This document shows, one piece after another, positions 17,536 through 25,356 of a DNA stretch of 64,000 nt. The stretch is from an uncultured Tenacibaculum sp. Lineage in GTDB: Bacteria; Bacteroidota; Bacteroidia; Flavobacteriales; Flavobacteriaceae. Location of the stretch: contig CANMCD010000007.1 of the NCBI GenBank assembly GCA_947496185.1, positions 62,001 through 126,000 on the forward strand, read 5' to 3'. The notes below the pieces were generated by a model that saw only the letters and a program-made list of their open reading frames with translations, was not told the origin of the DNA and did no database searches. Made by a program: the position numbers and the translations under genes. Within the stretch, counting starts at the first letter, position 1. Every line of letters starts with the position of its first letter.

Positions 17536-18894
17536 ATGAAATATGCAAAAAATATCTTAGAAACGATCGGTAATACCCCTTTAGTACAATTGAATACCAT
17601 TACCAAAGAAATACCGGCGTTGGTATTGGCAAAAATAGAAACCTTTAATCCAGGAAATTCAGTAAAAGATCGAATGGCGGTTAAAATGATTGAAGATGCT
17701 GAGTCGGATGGTCGTTTAAAACCTGGAGGTACGATTGTTGAAGGAACCTCGGGCAATACAGGTATGGGTTTAGCATTAGCAGCGATTGTCAAAGGCTATC
17801 GTTGTATTTTTGTTATTTCAGACAAACAATCGAAAGAAAAAATAGATATTTTGAGAGCGGTAGGTGCCGAAGTAATTGTTTGTCCGACCAATGTAGATCC
17901 TGATGACCCAAAATCGTATTACTCCGTTTCAAAACGTTTAGGAGATGAGATACCAAATTCATGGTACGTAAACCAATACGATAATCCATCCAATGCTTTA
18001 GCACATTATGAACAGACAGGACCTGAAATTTGGGAACAAACTCAGGGGAAAATTACTCATTTTGTTGTGGGGGTAGGTACTGGTGGAACAATCTCAGGAG
18101 TTGCAAAATACCTTAAAGAGAAAAATCCTACTATAAAAATATGGGGTATAGACACCTATGGTTCTGTATTTAAAAAGTATCATGAAACAGGTATTTTTGA
18201 TGAAAATGAAATTTATCCTTATATAACGGAAGGAATAGGGGAAGATATACTGCCTAAAAATGTAGATTTCAGTCTTATTGATGGATTTACCAAAGTAAGG
18301 GATAAAGATGCGGCTATTTATACAAGAAAAATAGCCAAAGAAGAAGGTATTTTTGTAGGAAATTCAGCGGGTGCAGCAATCAAGGGATTGTTACAATTAA
18401 AACAAGAGTTTACGTCTAAAGATGTGGTCGTTGTATTGTTTCACGATCATGGAAGTCGTTATGTAGGAAAAATGTTTAATGATGATTGGATGCGTGATAG
18501 AGGGTTTTTAGAAGAAGAAATCACTACGGCGGAAGATTTGGTAAAATCACATATAGATAAACCGTTGATTACGATACAAACGGAAGAACTCGTTGCACAT
18601 GCTATTGATAGAATGAGGAAGTTTAAAATTTCTCAAATTCCCGTTATAGATAAAGATGGATTTGTAGGTGCTGTTGATGAAACCACATTACTTCATGAAT
18701 ACTTGAACAATAAAAATATAGCCAACAAACCTGTAAAAGAAATTATGGGAGAAAAATACCCTATAGTAGACAAAACGTTATCTATTGATAAGGTTTCGAA
18801 ACTAATAAACAAAAATAATCAGGCAGTCTTGGTAAAATTAAATGAAAATACTCATCATATTATTACTAAATACGACATCATTAGTGCTATATAA
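17536..18894 (+). CDS. PLP-dependent cystathionine beta-synthase / cysteine synthase with CBS domains
   Basis: A 452-residue fold-type II PLP enzyme. The cofactor lysine is K44 in NPGNSVKDRMA, the phosphate-binding loops are EGTSGNTGMGLA (near 74-85) and GVGTGGTISGVA, and HDHGSRYVGKMFND precedes two C-terminal CBS domains (about 335-450). The combination with CBS domains is typical of cystathionine beta-synthases, which join serine and homocysteine; cysteine synthase activity is also possible. Adenine nucleotide or S-adenosylmethionine sensing by the CBS pair is likely from family knowledge. A hairpin terminator follows. Confidence 0.9.
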   Translation: MKYAKNILETIGNTPLVQLNTITKEIPALVLAKIETFNPGNSVKDRMAVKMIEDAESDGRLKPGGTIVEGTSGNTGMGLALAAIVKGYRCIFVISDKQSKEKIDILRAVGAEVIVCPTNVDPDDPKSYYSVSKRLGDEIPNSWYVNQYDNPSNALAHYEQTGPEIWEQTQGKITHFVVGVGTGGTISGVAKYLKEKNPTIKIWGIDTYGSVFKKYHETGIFDENEIYPYITEGIGEDILPKNVDFSLIDGFTKVRDKDAAIYTRKIAKEEGIFVGNSAGAAIKGLLQLKQEFTSKDVVVVLFHDHGSRYVGKMFNDDWMRDRGFLEEEITTAEDLVKSHIDKPLITIQTEELVAHAIDRMRKFKISQIPVIDKDGFVGAVDETTLLHEYLNNKNIANKPVKEIMGEKYPIVDKTLSIDKVSKLINKNNQAVLVKLNENTHHIITKYDIISAI

Positions 18895-18907
18895 TTTGAA
18901 AAAAGAA

Positions 18908-18945
18908 GGCTGTTTTGAAGAATAATAAAACAGCCCATAATTTTA
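18908..18945 (+). terminator. Probable terminator after the CBS-domain enzyme gene
   Basis: GGCTGTTTT (18908-18916) pairs with AAAACAGCC (18927-18935) around a 10-base loop; the following T-run is weak. The rest of 18936-19249 contains a short inverted repeat TGTAAC/GTTACA (18967-18989) and a -7 element, and no gene. Confidence 0.6.
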
Positions 18946-19180
18946 ATTAACTAATCCAAATAATCCTGTAACATAAAAACTAAGTTACATTTTAATAATT
19001 TGCAATTTTCATGCCAAGAACCTAGTAAAAACAGTGACTTATGCTATAAAAAGAGTTGTTGGGTTACTACTGATTGAAAGCTAGAATATTATTCTTGAAA
19101 AAAATATTCAAATAACTTTAGACTTGCTTTAGAGATACTACTCGTATTTAAAGTTAATTTTCAGTAATACTACAAATGTG

Positions 19181-19188
19181 TATATTTG
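19181..19188 (+). promoter_or_regulatory. -7 promoter element of the PAP2 phosphatase gene
   Basis: TATATTTG matches TAnnTTTG exactly, 61 bases before the ATG at 19250. Confidence 0.35.
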
Positions 19189-19249
19189 AAATTCTGTTAT
19201 CATTATATAATAAGTAAAGAAATTACTAGAATTAAAAAGTACCTTTTTT

Positions 19250-19831
19250 ATGTTTTCAAAAAAACAAAAAACAATTTTCAGAAGTAAAGTTATGGTGTTT
19301 GGCTTGTGCAGCGTATTATGTAGTTTACATATTACAAAGAGTTATGGACAAGAGAAAGACAGAACTATTGAAACTATAGGGGACATATTTTTACTTACCC
19401 TACCTGCTACTGCTTTAGGTACAACATTAATAAAAGAGGATAAAAAAGGAACATGGCAATTTACAAAAGGAATGTTACTCTCTGGAGCAATTACCTATGG
19501 GTTAAAGAAATTAATTCATAAAGAACGTCCCGATAAAAGCGGCTTTAACTCTTTTCCCTCAGGACATACATCTGTGACCTTTCAAAGTGCTTCTTTCATT
19601 CAAAGACGTTACGGATGGAAATATGGTATCCCAGCTTATTTATTAGCAGGTTTTACGGGATATAGCAGGATTCAGGCAGATAAACATTTTTTTGTTGATG
19701 TATTGGCAGGTGCTGCTATTGGAATAGGAAGCACTTATTTATTTACAACCCCCTATCAAAAAGAACATTTAGAATTAACATTTTCTAGCGATAGGGAAGC
19801 TTTTCTCGTTGGAATTGCATTTAAGTTTTAA
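19250..19831 (+). CDS. PAP2 superfamily phosphatase
   Basis: A 193-residue phosphatidic-acid-phosphatase-like enzyme. All three catalytic motifs are present in order: KLIHKERP (87-94), PSGH (103-106) and SR-x5-H-x3-D (SR at 139-140, H146, D150). A secretory signal ends near SYGQ (residue 34) and the remaining hydrophobic stretches are weak, so a periplasmic or outer-membrane-facing protein, as for some lipid A or undecaprenyl-pyrophosphate phosphatases, is possible. The substrate is not known. Confidence 0.88.
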   Translation: MFSKKQKTIFRSKVMVFGLCSVLCSLHITKSYGQEKDRTIETIGDIFLLTLPATALGTTLIKEDKKGTWQFTKGMLLSGAITYGLKKLIHKERPDKSGFNSFPSGHTSVTFQSASFIQRRYGWKYGIPAYLLAGFTGYSRIQADKHFFVDVLAGAAIGIGSTYLFTTPYQKEHLELTFSSDREAFLVGIAFKF

Positions 19832-19851
19832 TTAGATGATAAATACGTTTA

Positions 19852-20628
19852 CTATTTTATTTTTTCATAAAGTACTAACGCTTTTTTGTAATTGTAATAT
19901 GTGTCGTTTTTTATAATAAACTCTAAGTGCTCTTTGGTTTTATTAATCTTTCCTTGTTTTAGATAGAGTAATGACTTATACCAATACCCTCTAGAACTTT
20001 CTAATGAATTTGAATTTATAAGCTGGTCGAAACTTTGTTCTGCTTTTGTAAAATCATTCAGCTTAATAAAAGAAACACCACGATAAATTAGCACGTAAGG
20101 ATCCGAAGTATCTTGGGTTAGTTCGATGATCTTTTTATAAGCGTTATCTCTATATAATAATTCAACACTATTTAGTAAGCTTTCCGCTTCACCCTTTTCA
20201 ACTAATGATGGTAAGTTGTTCCAATCAGCGTATTCTTCGTATAGAGTTGTTGTAGAATCTTGAGAAAAATAGAATGTTAAAAGAACGCCTATTAATATAG
20301 CTGCAGCTATTCCTGAGGTTAGATACCTTATATAACGAATCTTTGGCTGTTTCTCTCGTTTTATAGTATTTTTAATAGTACTTGAAATTTTTTGCATTTC
20401 ATCACTTTTCAAAACGGATGTAACTTCATTAATTTCTTCAATAGAATCAATATTCTTCGTTACGGTTACACTTTTATCATAGAAGGCATCATGGAGTGCT
20501 ATTTGTAATAAAACATCCTCTTTAAGAGCTTTATCCTCATTCAATTGTTTTTCAAATAATGAATGTTCTTGTGCATTCATTTCTTTTCGGATATATCTCT
20601 CAATATTATCTTGTCTTTTATCTTCCAT
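19852..20628 (-). CDS. Putative anti-sigma factor, single-pass membrane protein with C-terminal TPR-like repeats
   Basis: A 258-residue protein. The N-terminal 100 residues are hydrophilic and begin with IERYIRKEMNAQEHSLFEKQL, a pattern like Bacteroidota anti-sigma proteins (a short helical region, no zinc-finger cysteines). One membrane segment lies at 103-121. The C-terminal half is helical and TPR-like (for example DPYVLIYRGVSFIKLNDFTK and SRGYWYKSLLYLKQGKINK). The gene overlaps the sigma gene by one base, strongly suggesting coupled translation and a sigma/anti-sigma pair. The TPR side would face the periplasm and could sense partner proteins such as the neighbouring protease products; that is an inference. 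Confidence 0.75.
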   Translation of the reverse strand: MEDKRQDNIERYIRKEMNAQEHSLFEKQLNEDKALKEDVLLQIALHDAFYDKSVTVTKNIDSIEEINEVTSVLKSDEMQKISSTIKNTIKREKQPKIRYIRYLTSGIAAAILIGVLLTFYFSQDSTTTLYEEYADWNNLPSLVEKGEAESLLNSVELLYRDNAYKKIIELTQDTSDPYVLIYRGVSFIKLNDFTKAEQSFDQLINSNSLESSRGYWYKSLLYLKQGKINKTKEHLEFIIKNDTYYNYKKALVLYEKIK

Positions 20629-21182
20629 TATACTAACTTTTTATAACGATCATCGTTTTTGATTAGTGAGATCAATTTTGTTTTGCACTTAAAAACGCGT
20701 TGTCTAACTGTATTTATTGAACTATAATTTAATTCAGATAATAGCTCATCATAACTCATGCCATTAAAGTAATTACTCAAAATTTCTTTACAATTATCAG
20801 AAAGCTTATGAAATGAGTTTGTATACAAATCTCTCCTTTCTTGTTCAAGAATAAATAAGCTTACATTAGTTTCCTTATCTTCTAGTGGTACAAACTGTTC
20901 ATTTATTACCCTTTTATTTTTGTTTTTTAAGGAGGTTCTCCAGATATTTTTACATATTGTATAAAAATAACCTTCAAAAGATGTGATTTTTAGAGGCGTT
21001 CTTTTATTGGCTACTATAAGATACATTAATGCATCATGAAAAACATCTTCTGCGTCTTCAGCTTTACCTTTATTAGCCAAAACATACCCTCTAATCTTTA
21101 TGTAGAATTTTTTATAGATTTCAGAAATTACCTTTTCATCACCTTTTGCTATAGCGGTAATGTACCTATTGCTTTCTGTCAT
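20628..21182 (-). CDS. ECF-type RNA polymerase sigma factor
   Basis: A 184-residue sigma-70 family protein. Region 2 is in AEDVFHDALMYLIVANKR and FYTICKNIWRTSLKNKNK; region 4 in CKEILSNYFNGMSYDELLSEL with the helix-turn-helix NTVRQRVFKCKTKL. It resembles the sigma subgroup found beside CHAT and subtilase genes in Bacteroidota, though this is from memory. It forms a translationally coupled pair with the downstream membrane protein and is divergent from the subtilase gene. The 295-base spacer (21183-21478) is AT-rich and shows no clear -7 element for this gene. Confidence 0.88.
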   Translation of the reverse strand: MTESNRYITAIAKGDEKVISEIYKKFYIKIRGYVLANKGKAEDAEDVFHDALMYLIVANKRTPLKITSFEGYFYTICKNIWRTSLKNKNKRVINEQFVPLEDKETNVSLFILEQERRDLYTNSFHKLSDNCKEILSNYFNGMSYDELLSELNYSSINTVRQRVFKCKTKLISLIKNDDRYKKLV

Positions 21183-21436
21183 AACGTTAAAATATGTTCA
21201 ATACGAATTAGTAGTTAAAAGTTTACTATAAATATTGACTTTATTAAGATTAAATATTTGACGTGTTAGTATTGTAATGATATTTCTTCTTACCGTAAGA
21301 GAAAAATTTAGTAAACATCTGTAAACTTACTAATCGTAATGCTTTATCTCATAATTGGGGTTTAAAAATAAGTTTTAATAATAAAAAACGGGTAATAATT
21401 TAATTATTTTTAAACTTATAGTTAAAAAGTAATCTA

Positions 21437-21463
21437 TTGGTTATTTGTTTGGCAATAGATTTG
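21437..21463 (+). promoter_or_regulatory. Promoter of the subtilase gene
   Basis: TAGATTTG (21456-21463) is an exact -7 match, 15 bases before the ATG at 21479; TTG at 21437-21439 is a possible -33 element with a 16-base spacer, slightly short. Confidence 0.45.
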
Positions 21464-21478
21464 TAAAAACTAATAATA

Positions 21479-22687
21479 ATGAAACAATTAAAAAAACACC
21501 TAGCACTTATTATACTAACATTGTATGTAAGTTGCTCAAAGAATACGGATACCCCTCTAGGTAGCGTAGAAAAAAGAGTAAGGGAGGTTTCAGATTCCTA
21601 TGATGTGAATTACCCCAAATATTCCAAAACAGAATTGATTGTAGCATTTCATGAAAAAGTAACAAAAGCAGATAAAAAAGAACTTAGAACTAGATACGGA
21701 GTCATAAGTTTTCAACCTTGTGATTTATGTGAAGATGGTCTTATTGAAAAGTGGAAGTTTGGAGATGATGTGAATATTGAAGACAAAAAGTTATCGATAG
21801 AATCAGGAAGTGGTGGTCCTGAGGGAGATATAACAAATGTTGATTGTGAATTTACATTTAAATTAGAGACCGCGCATGATAAAAAGTTAAAGGGAACGAA
21901 TAAAAATTCTTTTTTACACCAAATTGTTGCTGTAAATAAAGGTGTAACAATTGCAGTATTGGATACGGGTGTGGATGCACAATACCCTTTATTTACAAGT
22001 CCTTTTTTGTATAATTCATCAAGAACCTCTCATGCAGGAGAACCTTCAGGGTGGGATTTTGTGAATCACGATGCGGATTGTTATGACGATTACCGTTTAA
22101 TTCATGGTACAAAAGTGAGTTATATTGTGAACAAACGATTAAAAGACGAAGGTATTCCTCATCAAATTCTTCCTGTAAAGGTTTGTGATAAAAAAGGAGT
22201 AGCGAGTTATTTTAATATTCTTTGTGGACTTAAATATGCTTTGCCAAAGGCAAATATTATACAAATGAGCCTAGGATGGTATAATAAAACGACTCAGGTA
22301 CAAAAAATATTTAATCAGCTAGTTGATAACTATTCAGAGAAAGTATTAATCGTAACCTCGGCAGGTAATCACGGAGTAGATAATGATGTAGTTGGGCATT
22401 ATCCTTCTTCTTATCCTCAATCAAATTTAGTAGCGATTGCAGCAGCAAATAGTGACTATACTGATATTGCTTATTTTTCAAATTATGGAGAACAAAGTGT
22501 TGATTTTTATGCATTAGGAGAAGATGTAGTATTTTATGATATAAATAATACTCCGATTCCTATTTCAGGAACATCGTACGCAGCTCCCATAGTAACTGCT
22601 GTTTCAGCAGGTATACTGTATCAATCTGGTATGAGTTATACACCAGCGCAAATAATACATGAATTGAAGAATGTAGGAGTCTACTAG
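21479..22687 (+). CDS. S8 (subtilisin-like) serine protease lipoprotein
   Basis: A 402-residue lipoprotein (signal ending in YVSC, lipidated cysteine C19). The catalytic triad is complete: D162 in AVLDTGVDA, H209 in IHGTKV and S366 in ISGTSYAAP; the oxyanion asparagine is N297 in TSAGNHG. Residues 20-150 form a propeptide-like region with a CDLC motif. The protease would act in the periplasm or at the outer surface. It stands between the sigma/anti-sigma pair (divergent) and a TPR-CHAT protease, which suggests a proteolytic relay, with cleavage of the anti-sigma or of the CHAT protein as possible events (inference). A hairpin terminator separates it from the CHAT gene. Confidence 0.9.
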   Translation: MKQLKKHLALIILTLYVSCSKNTDTPLGSVEKRVREVSDSYDVNYPKYSKTELIVAFHEKVTKADKKELRTRYGVISFQPCDLCEDGLIEKWKFGDDVNIEDKKLSIESGSGGPEGDITNVDCEFTFKLETAHDKKLKGTNKNSFLHQIVAVNKGVTIAVLDTGVDAQYPLFTSPFLYNSSRTSHAGEPSGWDFVNHDADCYDDYRLIHGTKVSYIVNKRLKDEGIPHQILPVKVCDKKGVASYFNILCGLKYALPKANIIQMSLGWYNKTTQVQKIFNQLVDNYSEKVLIVTSAGNHGVDNDVVGHYPSSYPQSNLVAIAAANSDYTDIAYFSNYGEQSVDFYALGEDVVFYDINNTPIPISGTSYAAPIVTAVSAGILYQSGMSYTPAQIIHELKNVGVY

Positions 22688-22760
22688 AGATATTTAAAAC
22701 CTGTTAAATATAGTAAGCTCATTAAATAATAACTGTACAACTGAGGTTGTCTTTTTATAA

Positions 22761-22799
22761 AATTAAGTGTAGTTTTAACTACGCTTAATTTTTGACTTT
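22761..22799 (+). terminator. Hairpin between the subtilase and CHAT genes
   Basis: AATTAAGTGTAGTT (22761-22774) pairs with AACTACGCTTAATT (22777-22790) with one G-U pair and a 2-base loop, followed by a T-rich tract. It can end the subtilase transcript or attenuate expression of the CHAT gene. Confidence 0.65.
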
Positions 22800-22816
22800 T
22801 TTTCATATTTAATAAC

Positions 22817-25348
22817 ATGAAAGCCTCATTTTTACATTTAATATTTTTACTGTTGGCACCCCTTGTTTTTGGACAAAATCATGATTCTTGTAGAGAAGAA
22901 CTCGATGCTATCCTGAAAAAAGACATAAAGAAAGAAGTAAAAATAAAACTAGTATCGCAGTTTCTATCTAAACAAGAAAAAAAAATATCGTCGAAAACAC
23001 GTTCGTATGCTTATCATAAATTAGGATTGTTGTATTATGGAATTAATGCGATTGAAAGTGCTATTGAAGAAACAAAAAAAGCAGTGAGGTTAAGGAGTTC
23101 AAAGGAACAGTTCGTTGATTATTTTTTACTTAATAATAGTTTGAATAACTTGTTTTTTTATTATAAAAAAAAAGGAGCTACAAATAATTGTTTACAAACC
23201 TTATTTCGAATAATTACGAATCCTAGTAATGATAAATATACCTATAATGCATATATAAGTTTGGGGTATACTTTTGCGAACCAAGGAGATTACTTTACGG
23301 CTATAGATTGTTTGCATGTGGTGATCAACGAATATGGTATTAAGCACGAACATTCACATATACTTTTGTTAGCGCATAGAGCCGCCATTTATGTGTATAG
23401 TAAAATTGACGAAACTAAAAGGAATCTCTCAAAAATTACCCATCATGAAAAAGAAATAAATAGACTAAAAACTTTATTTGGAGGAGATGATGACCCAGCC
23501 GTTTTTAATAATTTAGGTAACCTTTATGAGGGGTTTAATCTTGTTAAAAAGGCTAAAAAAGAATACCTTAAATCGTTAGACTTGTATCAAAAAGAAAACG
23601 ACACACTCAATATGGGGAGAGTGTATAATAACCTAGGAAGGGTGTTTAATAAACTACAGGACTATGAGCAAGCAGATTATTACTTTAATAAAGGACTAAG
23701 AGTTACAAATGATATACAAGTAAAAGCGGCGATCTATAGTAATTTTGGAGACCGTTCTAATTTTATCGAAAAAATAAGTTACAACAAAAAAGCAATCGAA
23801 GAAGTATTGCAGAAGAAAAATATAAAAGATTTTTCTTTAGAAATAAGGGGGATTTTAGATTCACCGTATAAGTTAGATATTCTTGATTATTTAATAGAAA
23901 TTCTCAAAGGACATATTCATATCTATAAAACAGATAAAAATGAAGAATCGCTTAGACAAGCAGTAAAAATTTGTGATCTAACAGATGTTTTATTTTCATC
24001 ATTTCGAATAGAAAGTTTGGTGGATACTTCGAAGTTATTTTGGATTAGAAAAGCTGCAAAATTTTATATGATAGGGGTGGAGCTGTGTTATTTTGAGAAA
24101 AATACAGCCAAAGCATTTTATTTTATGGAAAAAAATAAAGGGCTTTTACTCCTAGAAAATATTAATAAGATACAGCATAAGGAAAAAATCATTCCCATTT
24201 CTTTAGATGGATATCTGAATAAATATATAGATGACGACCAAAGTTTTGTTGAATATATTGTAAATGAAGAAGAGGGGTTTGGAATTTTTTGTAATAAAGA
24301 GCAACGACTTTTTTTTAAACTTAAAAATGTTCCAGATTTATTAAAGAACATTGTACTGTTACGAAAAAAAATGCAGAAACACTTTGTTTTAAAAGAAGAT
24401 AAAACTGTTTATAATGTATTGGCAAATAAGGTGTTTAAGCGGTTATTTCCGTTTAAGGTTCCTTTAGGGAAAAAAATGATAATAATACCTGATTATACAC
24501 TTCAACATATAAATTTTGAAGCATTAATTCCCAGTATTACTGATCCGAAGTATTTAGTGTATAGCACTGAAATAAGTTATTTATTATCGGCATCAATTTT
24601 TTTTAACCTCGAAAAAATACCAAGTAAGGATAAAGAAAAACAGTTATTGGTATTTGCCCCGATAAGTTTTAAAGATAAATCATTAACTCCGCTAGTGAGA
24701 AGTAAGGAAACTATTAAAAAAATTACAAAGAATTATTCTAATAAGGTTTTTATAAAAAATAAAGCGACCAAAAAGGCTTTTTTTAATGAGATAAAGAAGT
24801 ATGAAATAATTCATATAAACTCACATGCTGGATTGGAGGAGAAATCAGGAGAACCTTGGTTGGCATTTTATGATAAAAAAATAACACTTGATGAAATAGC
24901 AGAAAAAACAACCAATACAAAATTAGTTGTCTTAGATGCATGTAACGGTGCTTCAGGAAAACAAGAAACTGGAGAGGGGGTAATGAGTTTATCCCGTAGT
25001 TTTATCAATGGAGGGACAAAAAGTGTTGTTACTACCCAGTGGAAAGCCAATGAAAAATCAGTAAATTCACTAATAACTTCTTTTTATCAGGAATTACGTA
25101 CTGGAAAAACAAAATCAGCAGCATTACGAAAGGCCAAATTGGATTATTTAAAAACACACCAATTAAGTGAGGTATCACCTTATTATTGGGCAAGTTTGAT
25201 TTTATTAGGAAACAATGATGCTATCGAAACCAAGTCTCCTTATGTTTTGTATTGGATATGGGGAATAATTACTACGTTAATTGTTTTTTTCTTTTTAATT
25301 CTAATGGTTAAACACTTATATATTATAAGGAATAATAACCAAAAGTGA
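22817..25348 (+). CDS. TPR repeat protein with C-terminal CHAT (caspase-like) protease domain
   Basis: An 843-residue protein. A signal peptide ends near VFGQN (residue 20). Helical TPR repeats cover about 60-310 (for example DPAVFNNLGNLYEGFNL, NMGRVYNNLGRVFNKLQDYE) and further helices follow to about 500. The CHAT domain (about 540-805) has the catalytic dyad: H670 in INSHAG and C709 in LDACNGASG, with GGTKSVVTTQWKAN and YYWASLILLG typical of the family. A single membrane segment near 815-838 is followed by a short basic tail. It is thus a membrane-anchored protease facing the periplasm, unlike cytoplasmic TPR-CHAT effectors of type III-E CRISPR. Its target is unknown; the neighbouring subtilase and sigma/anti-sigma genes are the natural candidates as partners. 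Confidence 0.88.
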   Translation: MKASFLHLIFLLLAPLVFGQNHDSCREELDAILKKDIKKEVKIKLVSQFLSKQEKKISSKTRSYAYHKLGLLYYGINAIESAIEETKKAVRLRSSKEQFVDYFLLNNSLNNLFFYYKKKGATNNCLQTLFRIITNPSNDKYTYNAYISLGYTFANQGDYFTAIDCLHVVINEYGIKHEHSHILLLAHRAAIYVYSKIDETKRNLSKITHHEKEINRLKTLFGGDDDPAVFNNLGNLYEGFNLVKKAKKEYLKSLDLYQKENDTLNMGRVYNNLGRVFNKLQDYEQADYYFNKGLRVTNDIQVKAAIYSNFGDRSNFIEKISYNKKAIEEVLQKKNIKDFSLEIRGILDSPYKLDILDYLIEILKGHIHIYKTDKNEESLRQAVKICDLTDVLFSSFRIESLVDTSKLFWIRKAAKFYMIGVELCYFEKNTAKAFYFMEKNKGLLLLENINKIQHKEKIIPISLDGYLNKYIDDDQSFVEYIVNEEEGFGIFCNKEQRLFFKLKNVPDLLKNIVLLRKKMQKHFVLKEDKTVYNVLANKVFKRLFPFKVPLGKKMIIIPDYTLQHINFEALIPSITDPKYLVYSTEISYLLSASIFFNLEKIPSKDKEKQLLVFAPISFKDKSLTPLVRSKETIKKITKNYSNKVFIKNKATKKAFFNEIKKYEIIHINSHAGLEEKSGEPWLAFYDKKITLDEIAEKTTNTKLVVLDACNGASGKQETGEGVMSLSRSFINGGTKSVVTTQWKANEKSVNSLITSFYQELRTGKTKSAALRKAKLDYLKTHQLSEVSPYYWASLILLGNNDAIETKSPYVLYWIWGIITTLIVFFFLILMVKHLYIIRNNNQK

Positions 25349-25356
25349 TAGAAAGT

